A DNA stretch of 64,000 nucleotides, from NCBI RefSeq assembly GCF_014648675.1, contig NZ_BMRO01000004.1:276638-340637 (forward strand), in the 5' to 3' direction. The notes below the pieces were generated by a model that had not been told where the DNA came from, did not search any database, and saw only the letters and a list, made by a program, of their open reading frames with translations. Position numbers and translations under genes: made by a program. This document shows, piece after piece, positions 7,453 through 16,640 of this stretch. This stretch comes from Actinomadura livida. GTDB taxonomy: Bacteria > Actinomycetota > Actinomycetes > Streptosporangiales > Streptosporangiaceae. Position 1 is the stretch's first letter. Each line of letters opens with the position of its first letter.

Positions 7453-10400
7453 GTGATCAGAAAGCTGCTCGTCGCCAACCGCGGTGAGATCGCCGTGCGC
7501 GCGCTCCGCGCCGCCTACGAGCTGGGCATCGCCAGCGTCGCCGTGTACGCGCACGAGGACCGGCTGTCGCTGCACCGGCAGAAGGCGGACGAGGCGTACG
7601 AGATCGGCGAGCGCGGCCACCCCGTCCGGGCCTACCTGGACGTGGACGGCATCGTGGAGACCGCGCTGCGCGTCGGCGCCGACGCGGTCTACCCCGGCTA
7701 CGGGTTCCTGTCGGAGAGCCCCGAGCTGGCCGAGGCGTGCGAGCGCAACGGGATCAGGTTCGTCGGGCCGCCGTCGTCCGTGCTGAGCCTGGCCGGCAAC
7801 AAGATCGAGGCGGTCGCGGCGGCGCGGCGCGCGGGCCTGCCGGTGCCGCGCTCGGCGACGCCCGAGCCCGGCGCGGAGCTCGCGGCGGCCGACGAGATCG
7901 GGTTCCCGCTGTTCGTGAAGGCCGCGGCCGGCGGCGGCGGGCGCGGGCTGCGCCGCGTCGACGACCGGGCGGAACTGGAGGCCGCCGTGGACGCGGCGCG
8001 CCGCGAGGCGCAGAGCGCGTTCGGCGACCCGGCGGTGTTCCTGGAGCAGGCGGTGGACCGGCCCCGCCACATCGAGGTGCAGGTCCTCGCCGACGGCGCC
8101 GGGAGCGTCGTCCACCTGCGCGAGCGCGACTGCTCGGTGCAGCGCCGCCACCAGAAGGTCGTGGAGATCGCGCCCGCGCCGCGGCTGGACGCGGAGGTGA
8201 CGCGGCGGCTCTGCGAGGACGCGGTCAAGTTCGCCCGAGAGGTCGGCTACGAGAACGCGGGCACCGTCGAGTTCCTGGTGAACGACCGGGGCGAGCACGT
8301 CTTCATCGAGATGAACCCGCGGATCCAGGTCGAGCACACCGTGACCGAGGAGGTCACCGGCATCGACCTGGTGCAGAGCCAGCTGCGCATCGCGGGCGGC
8401 GAGAGCCTCGCCGACCTCGGCATCGTCCAGGAGGAGGTGACGGTCAGCGGCTTCGCCGTGCAGTGCCGCATCACCACCGAGGACCCCGCCAACGACTTCC
8501 GCCCCGACACCGGCAAGATCTCGGCGTACCGGTCGCCGGGCGGCGCGGGCGTCCGGCTGGACACCGGCACGGCCTACGGCGGCGCGATCGTCAGCCCCCA
8601 CTTCGACTCGCTGCTGGTCAAGCTGACCTGCCGCGGCCGGACGTTCGAGGAGGCGGTGCGGCGGGCGCGCCGGGCCGTCGCCGAGTTCCGCATCCGGGGC
8701 GTCGCGTCCAACATCCCGTTCCTGCGGGCCCTGCTCGACGAGCCGGACTTCCGCGCGGGCGGCGTCACGACCGGCTACATCGCCGAGCACCCCGAGCTGC
8801 TCACGGCCCGTTCCAGCGGCGACCGCGCGACGCGGCTCGTCCGGTACCTGGCGGACGTCACCGTCAACAAGCCGCACGGTGACGCGCCCACCGACCTGGA
8901 CCCCGCGACCAAGCTTCCGCCGCTCGACGCGGACCGCCCGTTCCCAGAGGGCTCCCGTGACCGGCTGATGGCTCTCGGCGCGCGCGCGTTCGCCGAGCAG
9001 CTGCGGAACCAGAGCGCCCTGGCCGTCACCGACACCACGTTCCGGGACGCGCACCAGTCGCTCCTGGCCACGCGAGTACGCACTTACGACCTGCTGTCCG
9101 CCGCGCCCTACCTCGCCCGCATGACACCGCAGCTGCTCTCCCTGGAGGCGTGGGGCGGGGCCACCTACGACGTCGCGCTCCGCTTCCTGGGCGAATCGCC
9201 CTGGGACAGGCTGGCCGCGATCCGTGAGGCCGCCCCGAACCTGTGCATCCAGATGCTCCTGCGGGGCCGCAACACCGTCGGATACACGCCGTACCCCGAT
9301 TCGGTGGCCCGCGCGTTCATCCGCGAAGCGGCCAGTACCGGAGTCGACATCTTCCGTGTGTTCGACGCCCTGAACGATGTGGAGTGCATGCGTCCCGCCA
9401 TCGACGCCGCGCTCCAGACCCACGCGCTCGTAGAGGGGACCCTCTGCTACACCGGCGACCTGTCGTCCCCGGACGAGCGCCTCTACACCCTCGACTACTA
9501 CCTGCGCCTCGCAGAGCAGCTCGTGGAGGCCGGGGTGCACATCCTGTGCATCAAGGACATGGCCGGCCTGCTCCGCGCCCCCGCCGCCCGCACGCTGGTC
9601 GCGGCCCTCCGCGAGCGTTTCGACCTGCCCGTCCACCTGCACACCCACGACACCGCGGGCGGCCAGATCGGCACCTACATCGCCGCCATCGAGGCGGGTG
9701 TCGACGCCGTCGACGGGGCCGCGGCGCCGCTCTCGGGCACCACCAGCCAGCCGCCGCTGCAGGCGATCGTGGCGGCCACCGACTTCACCGACCACGCCAC
9801 CGGGATCGACCTGGACGCGCTGACCGTCATGGAGCCGTACTGGGAGGCCGTCCGGAAGCTCTACGCGCCGTTCGAGATGGGCCTCCCGTCGCCGACCGGG
9901 CGCGTCTACGAGCACGAGATCCCGGGCGGCCAGCTGTCCAACCTGCGGCAGCAGGCCGTGGCGCTCGGGCTCGGCGACCGCTTCGAGGAGATCGAGCGGC
10001 TGTACGCGGCGGCCGACAAGATCCTCGGGCGCCTGGTGAAGGTCACCCCGTCCAGCAAGGTCGTCGGCGACCTGGCGCTGCACCTGGTCGCCGCGGGCGC
10101 CGACCCGGACGACTTCGCCGCCAACCCCGACCGCTACGACATCCCCGACAGCGTCATCGGGTTCCTGAACGGCGAGCTGGGCGACCCGCCCGGCGGCTGG
10201 CCCGAGCCGTTCCGCACCAAGGCCCTGGCCGGACGCCAGTACACGACGTCTCATGCTGGGGGGTCGACCCCCCAGGCCCCCCGGCAAGTGCGTGGTGTAC
10301 GCGCCGAGCTCACAGGCGCAGAGGAGAAGGCACTGGCCGGACCCGAAGTGCGCGACACCTTGGACCGGCTCCTCTTCCCCGGCCCGGCCAAGGACTACCG

Positions 10401-10875
10401 CGAGATGCGCGCGGCCTACGGCGACCTGTCCGTCCTGCCCACCGGCCCGTTCCTCTTCGGGCTCCGCGCCGGGCACGAGGTCGCGTTCGACCTCGAACCC
10501 GGCGTGCGCGTCCTGGCCGGGCTGGAGGCGGTCGGCGACATCGACGAGGCGGGCGTCCGGCAGGTCATCTGCACGGTGAACGGGCAGCTCCGGACGCTCT
10601 CCGTCCGCGACAAGTCCGTCGTGTCCGACGCGCCGCCGGTCGAGCGCGCCGACCCCGGCGAGCCCGGCCACGTCGCCGCGCCCTTCGACGGCTCGGTGAC
10701 CCTGCGCGCGGCCAAGGGCGACGAGGTCGCGGCCGGCGACGTCGTCGCCACCATCGAGGCGATGAAGATGGAGGCCGCGATCACCGCGCCGATCGCCGGG
10801 ACCGTGGCCCGGCTCGCCGTCCCGGAGACGACCCCCGTCCAGGCGGGTGACCTCCTGCTGGTCCTCCAGGCGTAG
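7453..10875 (+). CDS. pyc: Pyruvate carboxylase
   Basis: 1140-residue biotin enzyme converting pyruvate, bicarbonate and ATP to oxaloacetate (anaplerosis, cytoplasm). GTG 7453 follows GGGAGA and gives the canonical N-terminus VIRKLLVANRGEIAVRAL; the longer open frame upstream is not protein-like. Domain order is biotin carboxylase (about 1-450, ATP-grasp loop KAAAGGGGRGLR, EMNPRIQVEHTVTE), carboxyltransferase (about 515-900, DTTFRDAHQSLLATR, metal site HLHTHDTAGG), the PT/allostery region, and the biotinyl domain with EAMKMEA (Lys1105 biotinylated). Length matches the family except for about 20 extra residues near 930-955 caused by a GC palindrome. About 290 bp of leader precede it. A strong hairpin follows at 10881-10921. 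Confidence 0.97.
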   Translation: MIRKLLVANRGEIAVRALRAAYELGIASVAVYAHEDRLSLHRQKADEAYEIGERGHPVRAYLDVDGIVETALRVGADAVYPGYGFLSESPELAEACERNGIRFVGPPSSVLSLAGNKIEAVAAARRAGLPVPRSATPEPGAELAAADEIGFPLFVKAAAGGGGRGLRRVDDRAELEAAVDAARREAQSAFGDPAVFLEQAVDRPRHIEVQVLADGAGSVVHLRERDCSVQRRHQKVVEIAPAPRLDAEVTRRLCEDAVKFAREVGYENAGTVEFLVNDRGEHVFIEMNPRIQVEHTVTEEVTGIDLVQSQLRIAGGESLADLGIVQEEVTVSGFAVQCRITTEDPANDFRPDTGKISAYRSPGGAGVRLDTGTAYGGAIVSPHFDSLLVKLTCRGRTFEEAVRRARRAVAEFRIRGVASNIPFLRALLDEPDFRAGGVTTGYIAEHPELLTARSSGDRATRLVRYLADVTVNKPHGDAPTDLDPATKLPPLDADRPFPEGSRDRLMALGARAFAEQLRNQSALAVTDTTFRDAHQSLLATRVRTYDLLSAAPYLARMTPQLLSLEAWGGATYDVALRFLGESPWDRLAAIREAAPNLCIQMLLRGRNTVGYTPYPDSVARAFIREAASTGVDIFRVFDALNDVECMRPAIDAALQTHALVEGTLCYTGDLSSPDERLYTLDYYLRLAEQLVEAGVHILCIKDMAGLLRAPAARTLVAALRERFDLPVHLHTHDTAGGQIGTYIAAIEAGVDAVDGAAAPLSGTTSQPPLQAIVAATDFTDHATGIDLDALTVMEPYWEAVRKLYAPFEMGLPSPTGRVYEHEIPGGQLSNLRQQAVALGLGDRFEEIERLYAAADKILGRLVKVTPSSKVVGDLALHLVAAGADPDDFAANPDRYDIPDSVIGFLNGELGDPPGGWPEPFRTKALAGRQYTTSHAGGSTPQAPRQVRGVRAELTGAEEKALAGPEVRDTLDRLLFPGPAKDYREMRAAYGDLSVLPTGPFLFGLRAGHEVAFDLEPGVRVLAGLEAVGDIDEAGVRQVICTVNGQLRTLSVRDKSVVSDAPPVERADPGEPGHVAAPFDGSVTLRAAKGDEVAAGDVVATIEAMKMEAAITAPIAGTVARLAVPETTPVQAGDLLLVLQA
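10257..10274. repeat. Perfect GC palindrome inserted in the pyc reading frame
   Basis: TGGGGGGTCGACCCCCCA is an 18-bp perfect palindrome followed by GGCCCCCC. It lies inside pyc, between the carboxyltransferase and the biotinyl end, and encodes the unusual segment HAGGSTPQAPRQ. The frame stays open. It looks like a small mobile-type hairpin repeat tolerated in an interdomain linker. Confidence 0.75.
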
Positions 10876-10880
10876 CCGGA

Positions 10881-10921
10881 GCGGGCGCCCTCCGGCGGAG
10901 CACCCGGAGGAGGGCGCCCGC
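10881..10921 (+). terminator. Terminator hairpin downstream of pyc
   Basis: GCGGGCGCCCTCC (10881-10893) pairs perfectly over 13 bp with its inverse at 10909-10921, with a 15-nt loop. It begins 5 nt after the pyc stop. There is no T-tract, as is common for actinobacterial terminators. Confidence 0.7.
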
Positions 10922-10986
10922 CGCGGTGGCCGACAGCTGACGGCCGCGAGGGATTATGCCGCCGTGCGGCCGGGTACCGAGATCGC

Positions 10987-12024
10987 GTGAGCCGTTCCCT
11001 CCCGGCCGGGGATGCACCCGGGCAGAAACCTGGTCGAGCACCAGCTGGACGAGCAAAGGACACCATCCTGAACGCCAGCCACGCTCGGAGCGCGTACAAC
11101 CGCGCCACCGTGAACCTCGTCGACCCGATGAAGGACTACCTCTCCCGCATCGGGCGCACCGCGCTGCTCACCGCCGAGCAGGAGGTCGAGCTGGCCAAGC
11201 GCATCGAGGCCGGGCTCTTCGCCCGCGAGCGCCTCGAACGGCTCGGCGACGAGCTCAGCCTCCAGGACCGCGCCGACCTCGAATGGATCGCCGCCGACGG
11301 GAGCCGCGCCAAGGAGCACATGGTCGAGGCCAACCTCCGCCTCGTCGTCTCCCTCGCCAAGCGCTACATGGGCCACGGCCTCCCGCTGACCGACCTCGTC
11401 CAGGAGGGCAACCTCGGGCTCATCCGCGCCGTGGAGAAGTTCGAGTACCGCCGCGGCCTGAAGTTCTCCACCTACGCCGTCTGGTGGATCAAGCAGGCGA
11501 TCAGCCGCGCGCTGGCCGACCAGAGCCGCACGATCCGCATCCCCGTCCACGTCGTCGAGGTCCTCAACCGGATGACGCGGGTCCGGCGGCGGATGGCGCA
11601 GGACCTCGGCCGCGAGCCGACCTCGCGGGAACTGGCCGTCGAGCTGGACGTCACGCCCGAGAAGGTGGAGTGGCTGCGGCGCCAGGCCCGCGAGCCGCTG
11701 TCCCTGCACACCCCGCTCGGCGAGGACGGCGACGGCGAGCTCGGCGACGTCATCGAGGACCCGGACGGCGGCGACCCCGCCGACGTCGTCGCGTCCTCGA
11801 TGCTGCGCGGCCGCCTCGACGCGGTCCTGGAGACGCTCACCGAGCGGGAGGCGGGCGTGATCTCGATGCGGTTCGGCCTGGCCGGCGGCGAGCCCAAGAC
11901 GCTCGAAGAGGTCGGCAAGGTCTACGGGGTGACGCGCGAGCGCATCCGGCAGATCGAGTCGAAGGGCATGCACAAGCTGCGCCACCCGTCCCGCCGCGAG
12001 ACCCTCGCCGACCTGCTCGGCTGA
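10987..12024 (+). CDS. RNA polymerase sigma factor, sigma-70 group 2 (HrdB/SigA-like)
   Basis: 345 residues from GTG 10987. Another in-frame GTG at 11110 ([15 protein letters not shown]) would give about 304 residues and cannot be excluded. Regions are clear: 1.2 ([28 protein letters not shown]), 2 ([50 protein letters not shown]), 3 ([12 protein letters not shown]) and 4 ([30 protein letters not shown]). It lacks the long N-terminal extension of the principal vegetative sigma factor, so it is most likely a non-essential HrdA/C/D-type factor recognising similar promoters. It follows the pyc terminator, is monocistronic, and converges on the dehydratase gene. Confidence 0.93.
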   Translation: MSRSLPAGDAPGQKPGRAPAGRAKDTILNASHARSAYNRATVNLVDPMKDYLSRIGRTALLTAEQEVELAKRIEAGLFARERLERLGDELSLQDRADLEWIAADGSRAKEHMVEANLRLVVSLAKRYMGHGLPLTDLVQEGNLGLIRAVEKFEYRRGLKFSTYAVWWIKQAISRALADQSRTIRIPVHVVEVLNRMTRVRRRMAQDLGREPTSRELAVELDVTPEKVEWLRRQAREPLSLHTPLGEDGDGELGDVIEDPDGGDPADVVASSMLRGRLDAVLETLTEREAGVISMRFGLAGGEPKTLEEVGKVYGVTRERIRQIESKGMHKLRHPSRRETLADLLG

Positions 12025-12046
12025 CCGGCCTCCCGCGCCGGGCGGG

Positions 12047-12988
12047 TCAGACCAGGTCGGACGGGTCGGTGTTCGCCCCGCACAGGACGACCACGACGCG
12101 TTCGCCGGGCGCGGGACGGTAGGCGCCGGTGCGCAGCGCGGCGACGGCGGTGGCGGTCCCGTGCTCGACGACCAGCCGGTACTCGTCCCAGACGAGGCGG
12201 CGCGCGGCGACGATCGCCTCCTCGGAGACGAGGACGGGCCGCACCCCCGTCCGGGACGCGACCGAGAACGCGATGTCGCCGAGCCGGGTGGCGCCGAGGG
12301 AGTCGGCGGCGATCCCGGAGACGTCCACGGCGACCGGGCGCCCCGCGTGCAGGGCGCGTTCGAGGGTGGGGATGCGCTCGGGCTCGACGCCGACGACGCG
12401 GGCGCGGCCCTCCAGCGCGGTGGCGACGCCCGCCATCAGCCCGCCGCCGCCGACCGCGAGCAGCACGGTGTCGACCTCGCCGCCGGTCTGCTCCAGGATC
12501 TCCAGCCCGAGCGTGCCCTGCCCGGCGCACACCTCCGGCAGGTCGTAGGCGTGGCAGGACAGCGCGCCGGTGTCGGCGGCGCGCTTGGCCGCGGCCTCCT
12601 GCGCCTGCGCGTACCGGGTGCCGACCTGGGTGACGGCCGCGCCGAGCGCGCGGAGCCGGGCGACCTTCACCGCGGGCGCCGTCTCGGGGACGAACACCTC
12701 GGCGGGGACCCCGGCCCGCGCCGCCGCGTACGCGAAGGCGAGACCCGCGTTGCCCCCGGAGGCGGCGACGATGCCGGACGCGGGGAGCCGTCCCGCCTCC
12801 CGCGCGGCCAGCACATGGTTGAACGCGCCGCGCGGCTTGAACGACCCGGTGTGCTGCGTCAGTTCGAGCTTCAGCCACATCCGGGCGGCCGGCGCGAGCG
12901 GCGCCGGATCGACCTCCAGCAGCGGCGTCCTGCGGACATGGCCCGCGACGCGCGCCGCGGCGGCGTCGACGTCCGAACGAGCGATCAC
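12047..12988 (-). CDS. PLP-dependent threonine/serine dehydratase
   Basis: 313 residues, fold-type II PLP enzyme. GTG 12988 is preceded by AGAGGGGA. The Schiff-base lysine is Lys51 in GSFKPRGAFN, SGGNAGLAFAYAA contacts cofactor or substrate, and the glycine phosphate loop is AVGGGGLMAG. There is no C-terminal ACT domain, so it resembles the short catabolic dehydratases (threonine or serine to 2-oxoacid plus ammonia) rather than biosynthetic IlvA. Its start overlaps the stop of the upstream ECF sigma gene in a GTGA, implying translational coupling. That is unexpected for a metabolic enzyme and suggests co-expression. Exact substrate cannot be read; serine racemase-like activity is possible. 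Confidence 0.88.
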   Translation of the reverse strand: MIARSDVDAAAARVAGHVRRTPLLEVDPAPLAPAARMWLKLELTQHTGSFKPRGAFNHVLAAREAGRLPASGIVAASGGNAGLAFAYAAARAGVPAEVFVPETAPAVKVARLRALGAAVTQVGTRYAQAQEAAAKRAADTGALSCHAYDLPEVCAGQGTLGLEILEQTGGEVDTVLLAVGGGGLMAGVATALEGRARVVGVEPERIPTLERALHAGRPVAVDVSGIAADSLGATRLGDIAFSVASRTGVRPVLVSEEAIVAARRLVWDEYRLVVEHGTATAVAALRTGAYRPAPGERVVVVLCGANTDPSDLV

Positions 12989-14253
12989 CGGTTCCCCTCT
13001 CCTTCTCCGGCCTTGGCGGCGCGGTCCAGCAGTATCTTGCGCTCGGCGGCGTTGCGGGTGAGCTCCGCGGCGCGTTCGAACTGCGCGCGGGCCTCGGCCG
13101 CGCGGCCGAGCCGGGCGAGCAGGTCGCCGCGCACGCTCGGCAGCAGGTGGTAGCCGCGCAGGGACGGCTCGTCCGCGAGCTTGTCGGCGACGGCGAGGCC
13201 CTCGGCCGGGCCGTGCGCCATGCCGGCCGCCACCGCGCGGTTCAGGTCCACGACGGGGGACGGGGCGACGCTCGCGAGGATGCCGTACAGCGACGCGATC
13301 TGTGTCCAGTCGGTGTCCTCGGGCGCGGGCGCCTGCGCGTGGCAGGCGGCGATCGCCGCCTGCAGGACGTACGGGCCGGGCGGCTCGCCGATGGCCTTCG
13401 CGCGGAGCAGGGCGGCGAAGCCCCGGTGGATGAGGAGGCGGTCCCAGCGGCCGCGGTCCTGGTCGAGGATCGGGACGGGCTCGCCGGACGGGCCGGTGCG
13501 GGCCCTGGTGCGGGACGCCTGGATCTCCATCAGCGCGACGAGCCCGTGCACCTCGGGCTCCTCGGGGGCCAGCCCGGCGAGGATCCGGCCGAGGCGCAGC
13601 GCCTCCTGGCACAGGTCCGTCCGCACCCAGTCGTCGCCGGACGTCGCCGTGTAGCCCTCGTTGAAGATCAGGTAGACGACCTCCAGCACCGAGGACAGCC
13701 GGGCGGCGCGGTCCGGGCCCTCGGGGACCTCGAAGGGGACGCCCGCGTCCGACAGGGTCCGCTTGGCGCGGACGATCCGCTGCGCGACGGTCGGCTCGGA
13801 CGTGAGGAACGCCCGCGCGATCTCGTCGGTGGTGAGCCCGCCGAGCATCCGCAGTGTCAGCGCGGCCCTGGCCTGCGTGGACAGGACGGGGTGGCAGGCG
13901 GTGAACACCAGGCGGAGGACGTCGTCCTCGATGTGCTCGTCGTCGGGGACGTCGATCTCCGGCGGGGCCTGCGACTCGGTGTCGCGCCCGATCTCCGCCA
14001 GCTTGTCCTCGTAGCGGCGCTGCCGGCGGATCCGGTCGATGGCGCGGCGCTTGCCGACGGCCATGAGCCAGGCGCCCGGGTTGTCCGGGACGCCTGACTC
14101 AGGCCACTGCTCGAGCGCGGCGACCAGCGCGTCCTGCGCGAGTTCCTCGGCGAGCCCGATGTCGTGCACCATGCGGGCGAGACCGGCGATGATCCGGGCG
14201 GCCTCCAGCCGCCACACCGCATCGATGCTCGCGTGTACACCTGAGGCCCCCAC
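12985..14253 (-). CDS. ECF sigma factor of the ECF42 type with C-terminal TPR-like extension
   Basis: 422 residues. An ECF sigma core (region 2 with AEELAQDALVAALEQWP and AWLMAVGKRRAIDRIRRQRR; region 4 with TLRMLGGLTTDEIARAFLTSEPTVAQRIVRAKR) is followed by about 230 helical residues (FNEGYTATSG, RGFAALLRAKAIG, DLNRAVAAGMAHGP, GDLLARLGRAAEARAQFERA), the TPR-like tail typical of ECF42. This class is not controlled by an anti-sigma factor but is encoded next to DGPF/YCII-like proteins, and one is found 47 bp upstream. The start is GTG 14253 with no clear ribosome site. The 3' end overlaps the dehydratase start (GTGA). The likely operon is DGPF - ECF - dehydratase. Confidence 0.93.
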   Translation of the reverse strand: MGASGVHASIDAVWRLEAARIIAGLARMVHDIGLAEELAQDALVAALEQWPESGVPDNPGAWLMAVGKRRAIDRIRRQRRYEDKLAEIGRDTESQAPPEIDVPDDEHIEDDVLRLVFTACHPVLSTQARAALTLRMLGGLTTDEIARAFLTSEPTVAQRIVRAKRTLSDAGVPFEVPEGPDRAARLSSVLEVVYLIFNEGYTATSGDDWVRTDLCQEALRLGRILAGLAPEEPEVHGLVALMEIQASRTRARTGPSGEPVPILDQDRGRWDRLLIHRGFAALLRAKAIGEPPGPYVLQAAIAACHAQAPAPEDTDWTQIASLYGILASVAPSPVVDLNRAVAAGMAHGPAEGLAVADKLADEPSLRGYHLLPSVRGDLLARLGRAAEARAQFERAAELTRNAAERKILLDRAAKAGEGEGNR

Positions 14254-14299
14254 GCTGCCGATGAGAGCACCCGCACCGGCCGCCGCGCAAGTTCGGCCC

Positions 14300-14650
14300 T
14301 CAGGCCCCCGGCATGGGGTCCCCGGGGCTGAAGACCTGCTTGATGACGCCCGCGCCGTCCCCGACGATCTGCCAGAACCGCTTGGACAGCTCGATGGCCT
14401 CCTCGCGGCTGCGCGTCTCGATCAGCGCGAACCCGACGACGGCCTCCTTGGCCTCGGTGAACGGGCCGTCGGTCACGGTGACCTTGCCGCCGGACGAGTT
14501 GATGCGGGCGCCGCCCGGCTCCAGCCCGCCGGTGGCCAGCAGCACCCCGGCCTTGGACATCTCCTCGATGAACTGGCCCATCTCCATCTGCAGCTTCTCG
14601 TCGGGCGGACCCTGCTCGCCGGTGTCCGTCGTCATCATCAGGAACCGCAT
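14300..14650 (-). CDS. YCII-related DGPF-domain protein (ECF42 partner)
   Basis: 116 residues from ATG 14650, which follows AGGGAGA at good spacing. The sequence begins MRFLMMTTDTGEQGPPDEKL and contains the name-giving TDGPFTEAKEAVVGF motif, then FALIETRSREEAIELSKRF. This is the dimeric ferredoxin-like YCII/DGPF family. Members are regularly encoded beside ECF42 sigma factors and are thought to be linked to their function, although they do not bind as anti-sigma factors. Here it is the first gene of a three-gene minus-strand run with the sigma factor and a dehydratase. Confidence 0.92.
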   Translation of the reverse strand: MRFLMMTTDTGEQGPPDEKLQMEMGQFIEEMSKAGVLLATGGLEPGGARINSSGGKVTVTDGPFTEAKEAVVGFALIETRSREEAIELSKRFWQIVGDGAGVIKQVFSPGDPMPGA

Positions 14651-14952
14651 GTCGTCTCCCTGTGTTCGCGGGCCGGTCCCTCCGGCCTCGCTGACGCGTC
14701 GAAGAAGGAGTGACCGGATCGACATTCCTTCCGACTTCTTCCAGATTTTTTCCCGGACGCGTATCGTTCCAGGTCGGGGGGGCGCCGATGGCGGAAGCTC
14801 AACATAACCGCCCGAATCGCCACAAACTTGACATCTCGTCCCGGTGGGCAAGTGGGGAACTTACGAGTAACTTCTCTGGGTGGAAAGGTTCTTGCGCGTC
14901 GGAGGAGGCGTTCCGTGGCAGATCCGGTGACTGGTGCCGTGGGGTGCGGGTC

Positions 14953-15864
14953 GTGAGCGCGGGCGAACCTCCGGACGAGGCGGCCCCGGTCGCCCCCGCG
15001 CAGGAGTACCGGACCGCCGGCCCGACGGTGCTGCGGATGCTGGTCGGCGCGCAGCTGCGCCGCTTCCGCGAGGCCGCCGGGATCTCCACCGAGGCCGCCG
15101 GATACGAGATCCGGGCCTCGCACTCCAAGATCAGCCGGATGGAGCTGGGCCGCGTCGGCTTCAAGGAGCGCGACGTCGCCGACCTGCTGACCCTCTACGG
15201 CGTGACCGACCCGGAGCGCCGCGAGCCGCTGCTGGAACTGGCCGAGTACGCGAACGTCCCGGGCTGGTGGCAGGAGTACGGCGACGTGGTGCCCGGCTGG
15301 TTCGAGCCCTACCTGGGGCTGGAGCAGGGGGCCGTGGTCGTCCGCGTCTACGAGGTCCAGGAGGTCCCGGAGCTCCTGCAGACCGCCGACTACGCCCGCG
15401 CCCTGATCGCGGTCAGGCACCCGGAGGCGTCCGGGGACGAGGTCGAGCGGCGGGTCGAGCTGCGGATGCGGCGGCGCCGCGTGTTCGACCGCCCCGACCC
15501 GCTGAAGCTGTGGGCGATCCTCGACGAGGCGGCGCTGCGCCGCGTGGTCGGCGGCGCCGAGACGATGCGCGCGCAGATCCGGTACCTCATCGAGATGGCG
15601 GGCCGGCCGAACATCACGCTCCAGGTCCTGCCGTTCTCCGTCGGCGGCCACGCGGCCGAGGGCGGCCCGATGACGCTGCTGCGGTTCGCCGAGCCCGACC
15701 TGCCCGACGTCGTCTACCTGGAGCAGCTCACCGGCGCGCTCTACCCGGACCGGGCCTCCGACATCATCCGGTACCGGGACGTCCTGAACCGCCTCGGCGT
15801 CCAGGCCGAGCCGCCGACGCGCACCCTCTCCATGCTCCACGAGATCGAGGACCGCCTCTCCTGA
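14953..15864 (+). CDS. XRE-family helix-turn-helix regulator with DUF5753
   Basis: 303 residues from GTG 14953; an in-frame GTG at 14938 is an alternative and the ribosome site is weak. The N-terminal HTH_31-type domain (about 20-85) reads MLVGAQLRRFREAAGIS...YEIRASHSKISRMELGR. The C-terminal DUF5753 domain (about 105-285) contains VVRVYEVQEVPELLQTADYARAL and the stretch ITLQVLPFSVGGHAAEGG. These regulators are highly multiplied in filamentous actinomycetes and usually sit beside a DUF397 gene; none follows here, so this copy is solitary. Target unknown. A double hairpin follows the stop. Confidence 0.93.
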   Translation: MSAGEPPDEAAPVAPAQEYRTAGPTVLRMLVGAQLRRFREAAGISTEAAGYEIRASHSKISRMELGRVGFKERDVADLLTLYGVTDPERREPLLELAEYANVPGWWQEYGDVVPGWFEPYLGLEQGAVVVRVYEVQEVPELLQTADYARALIAVRHPEASGDEVERRVELRMRRRRVFDRPDPLKLWAILDEAALRRVVGGAETMRAQIRYLIEMAGRPNITLQVLPFSVGGHAAEGGPMTLLRFAEPDLPDVVYLEQLTGALYPDRASDIIRYRDVLNRLGVQAEPPTRTLSMLHEIEDRLS

Positions 15865-15867
15865 CCC

Positions 15868-15917
15868 GTCCGGCGGCCTGCCGGACGCGCGAAGGCCGGG
15901 CGTCTCCCGCCCGGCCT
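15868..15917. terminator. Twin hairpins between convergent genes
   Basis: A first stem GTCCGGC/GCCGGAC (15868-15886) is followed by a second, stronger one: AGGCCGGGCG (15893-15902) with its perfect inverse at 15908-15917 and a 5-nt loop. They lie between the XRE gene and the end of the minus-strand reductase gene and probably stop transcription from both sides. Confidence 0.65.
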
Positions 15918-15939
15918 CCCGCCCGTCTTCGCCCCCGCG

Positions 15940-16500
15940 CTACGCGGCGGCCGGACGGTAGGTCGCGACGATGACGCCGGTCTTGAACGTCGTGGTGCCG
16001 GCCAGTTCGAACGACGCGGCGAAGTTCTCGCGGGTGACCAGTTCCGCCGGGTCGCCGGTACCGACGAACACCGGGTGGATCCACAGGCGCAGCTCGTCCA
16101 GCAGCCCGTTCTCGACAAGCGTCCGCGACACCGCGCCGAACCCGTACTGCAGGATGTCCTGGCCGTCCTGCTCCTTCAGCTTGGTGAGCTCGGCGACGGT
16201 GTCCGCCCGCTTGATCACCTTCGTGTCGCCCCACCCCGGCTTCTCCAGGGAGTCGGACACCACGTAGTGCGGGAGCGTGTTCATCCGGACGCCGAAGTCG
16301 CCGGTGGCCTCCTCCATGGCCGGCCACGCCTGCGCGAAGCCGTCGTAGGTGGCGCGGCCCATCAGCAGGGCGCCGCAGGAGAACAGGAGTTCCTGGGCGT
16401 AGGCGGCGGCCTCGTCCTGGAAGTAGGCCGAGGTCCAGTTCTGCGGGTTCTCGATGACGCCGTCGAGCGAGATGTACGTCGAGTTGATGATCTTGCGCAT
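15940..16500 (-). CDS. Dihydrofolate reductase family protein (RibD C-terminal-like)
   Basis: 186 residues from ATG 16500 with GGAGG 6 nt upstream. The N-terminus RKIINSTYISLDGVIENP and the motifs ALLMGRATYDGFAQAWP and LQYGFGAVSRTLVENGL place it in the RibD-C/YyaP group of NADPH-dependent reductases of unknown substrate. The full single domain is present. It is divergent from the SARP gene (140 bp apart), so the two may share regulation. Confidence 0.9.
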   Translation of the reverse strand: MRKIINSTYISLDGVIENPQNWTSAYFQDEAAAYAQELLFSCGALLMGRATYDGFAQAWPAMEEATGDFGVRMNTLPHYVVSDSLEKPGWGDTKVIKRADTVAELTKLKEQDGQDILQYGFGAVSRTLVENGLLDELRLWIHPVFVGTGDPAELVTRENFAASFELAGTTTFKTGVIVATYRPAAA

Positions 16501-16627
16501 GGTCGCCTCCGTGGCTTGGATCGTGCGCCTTCCGGCTCGATGGAACCACCATGCGCCACACCGTTTACGGCATTCTTACGGTCGCTTTCCGCCGGGGTCG
16601 TCGGGCGGGGTTGTCGGACGGCGGCAC

Positions 16628-16633
16628 TAGGGT
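16628..16633 (+). promoter_or_regulatory. -10 element of a probable leaderless promoter for the SARP gene
   Basis: TAGGGT lies 7 nt before GTG 16641. This is the spacing expected if transcription starts at the first base of the start codon, and it supports choosing GTG 16641. The same motif at 6 nt precedes galU and the RidA gene in this window. Confidence 0.5.
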
Positions 16634-16640
16634 GCGGCGT

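Noticed and set aside
7384..10671. 1095-residue frame opposite pyc
   Set aside because: It is antisense to a certain gene and has no family pattern; long antisense frames are expected at this GC content.
11056..11070. CTG start of the sigma factor after AAAGGA
   Set aside because: CTG starts are very rare and GTG starts exist on either side, although the spacing is good.
14828..14833. TTGACA as a -35 box for the XRE gene
   Set aside because: No acceptable -10 element lies 16-19 bp downstream, so a promoter could not be supported.
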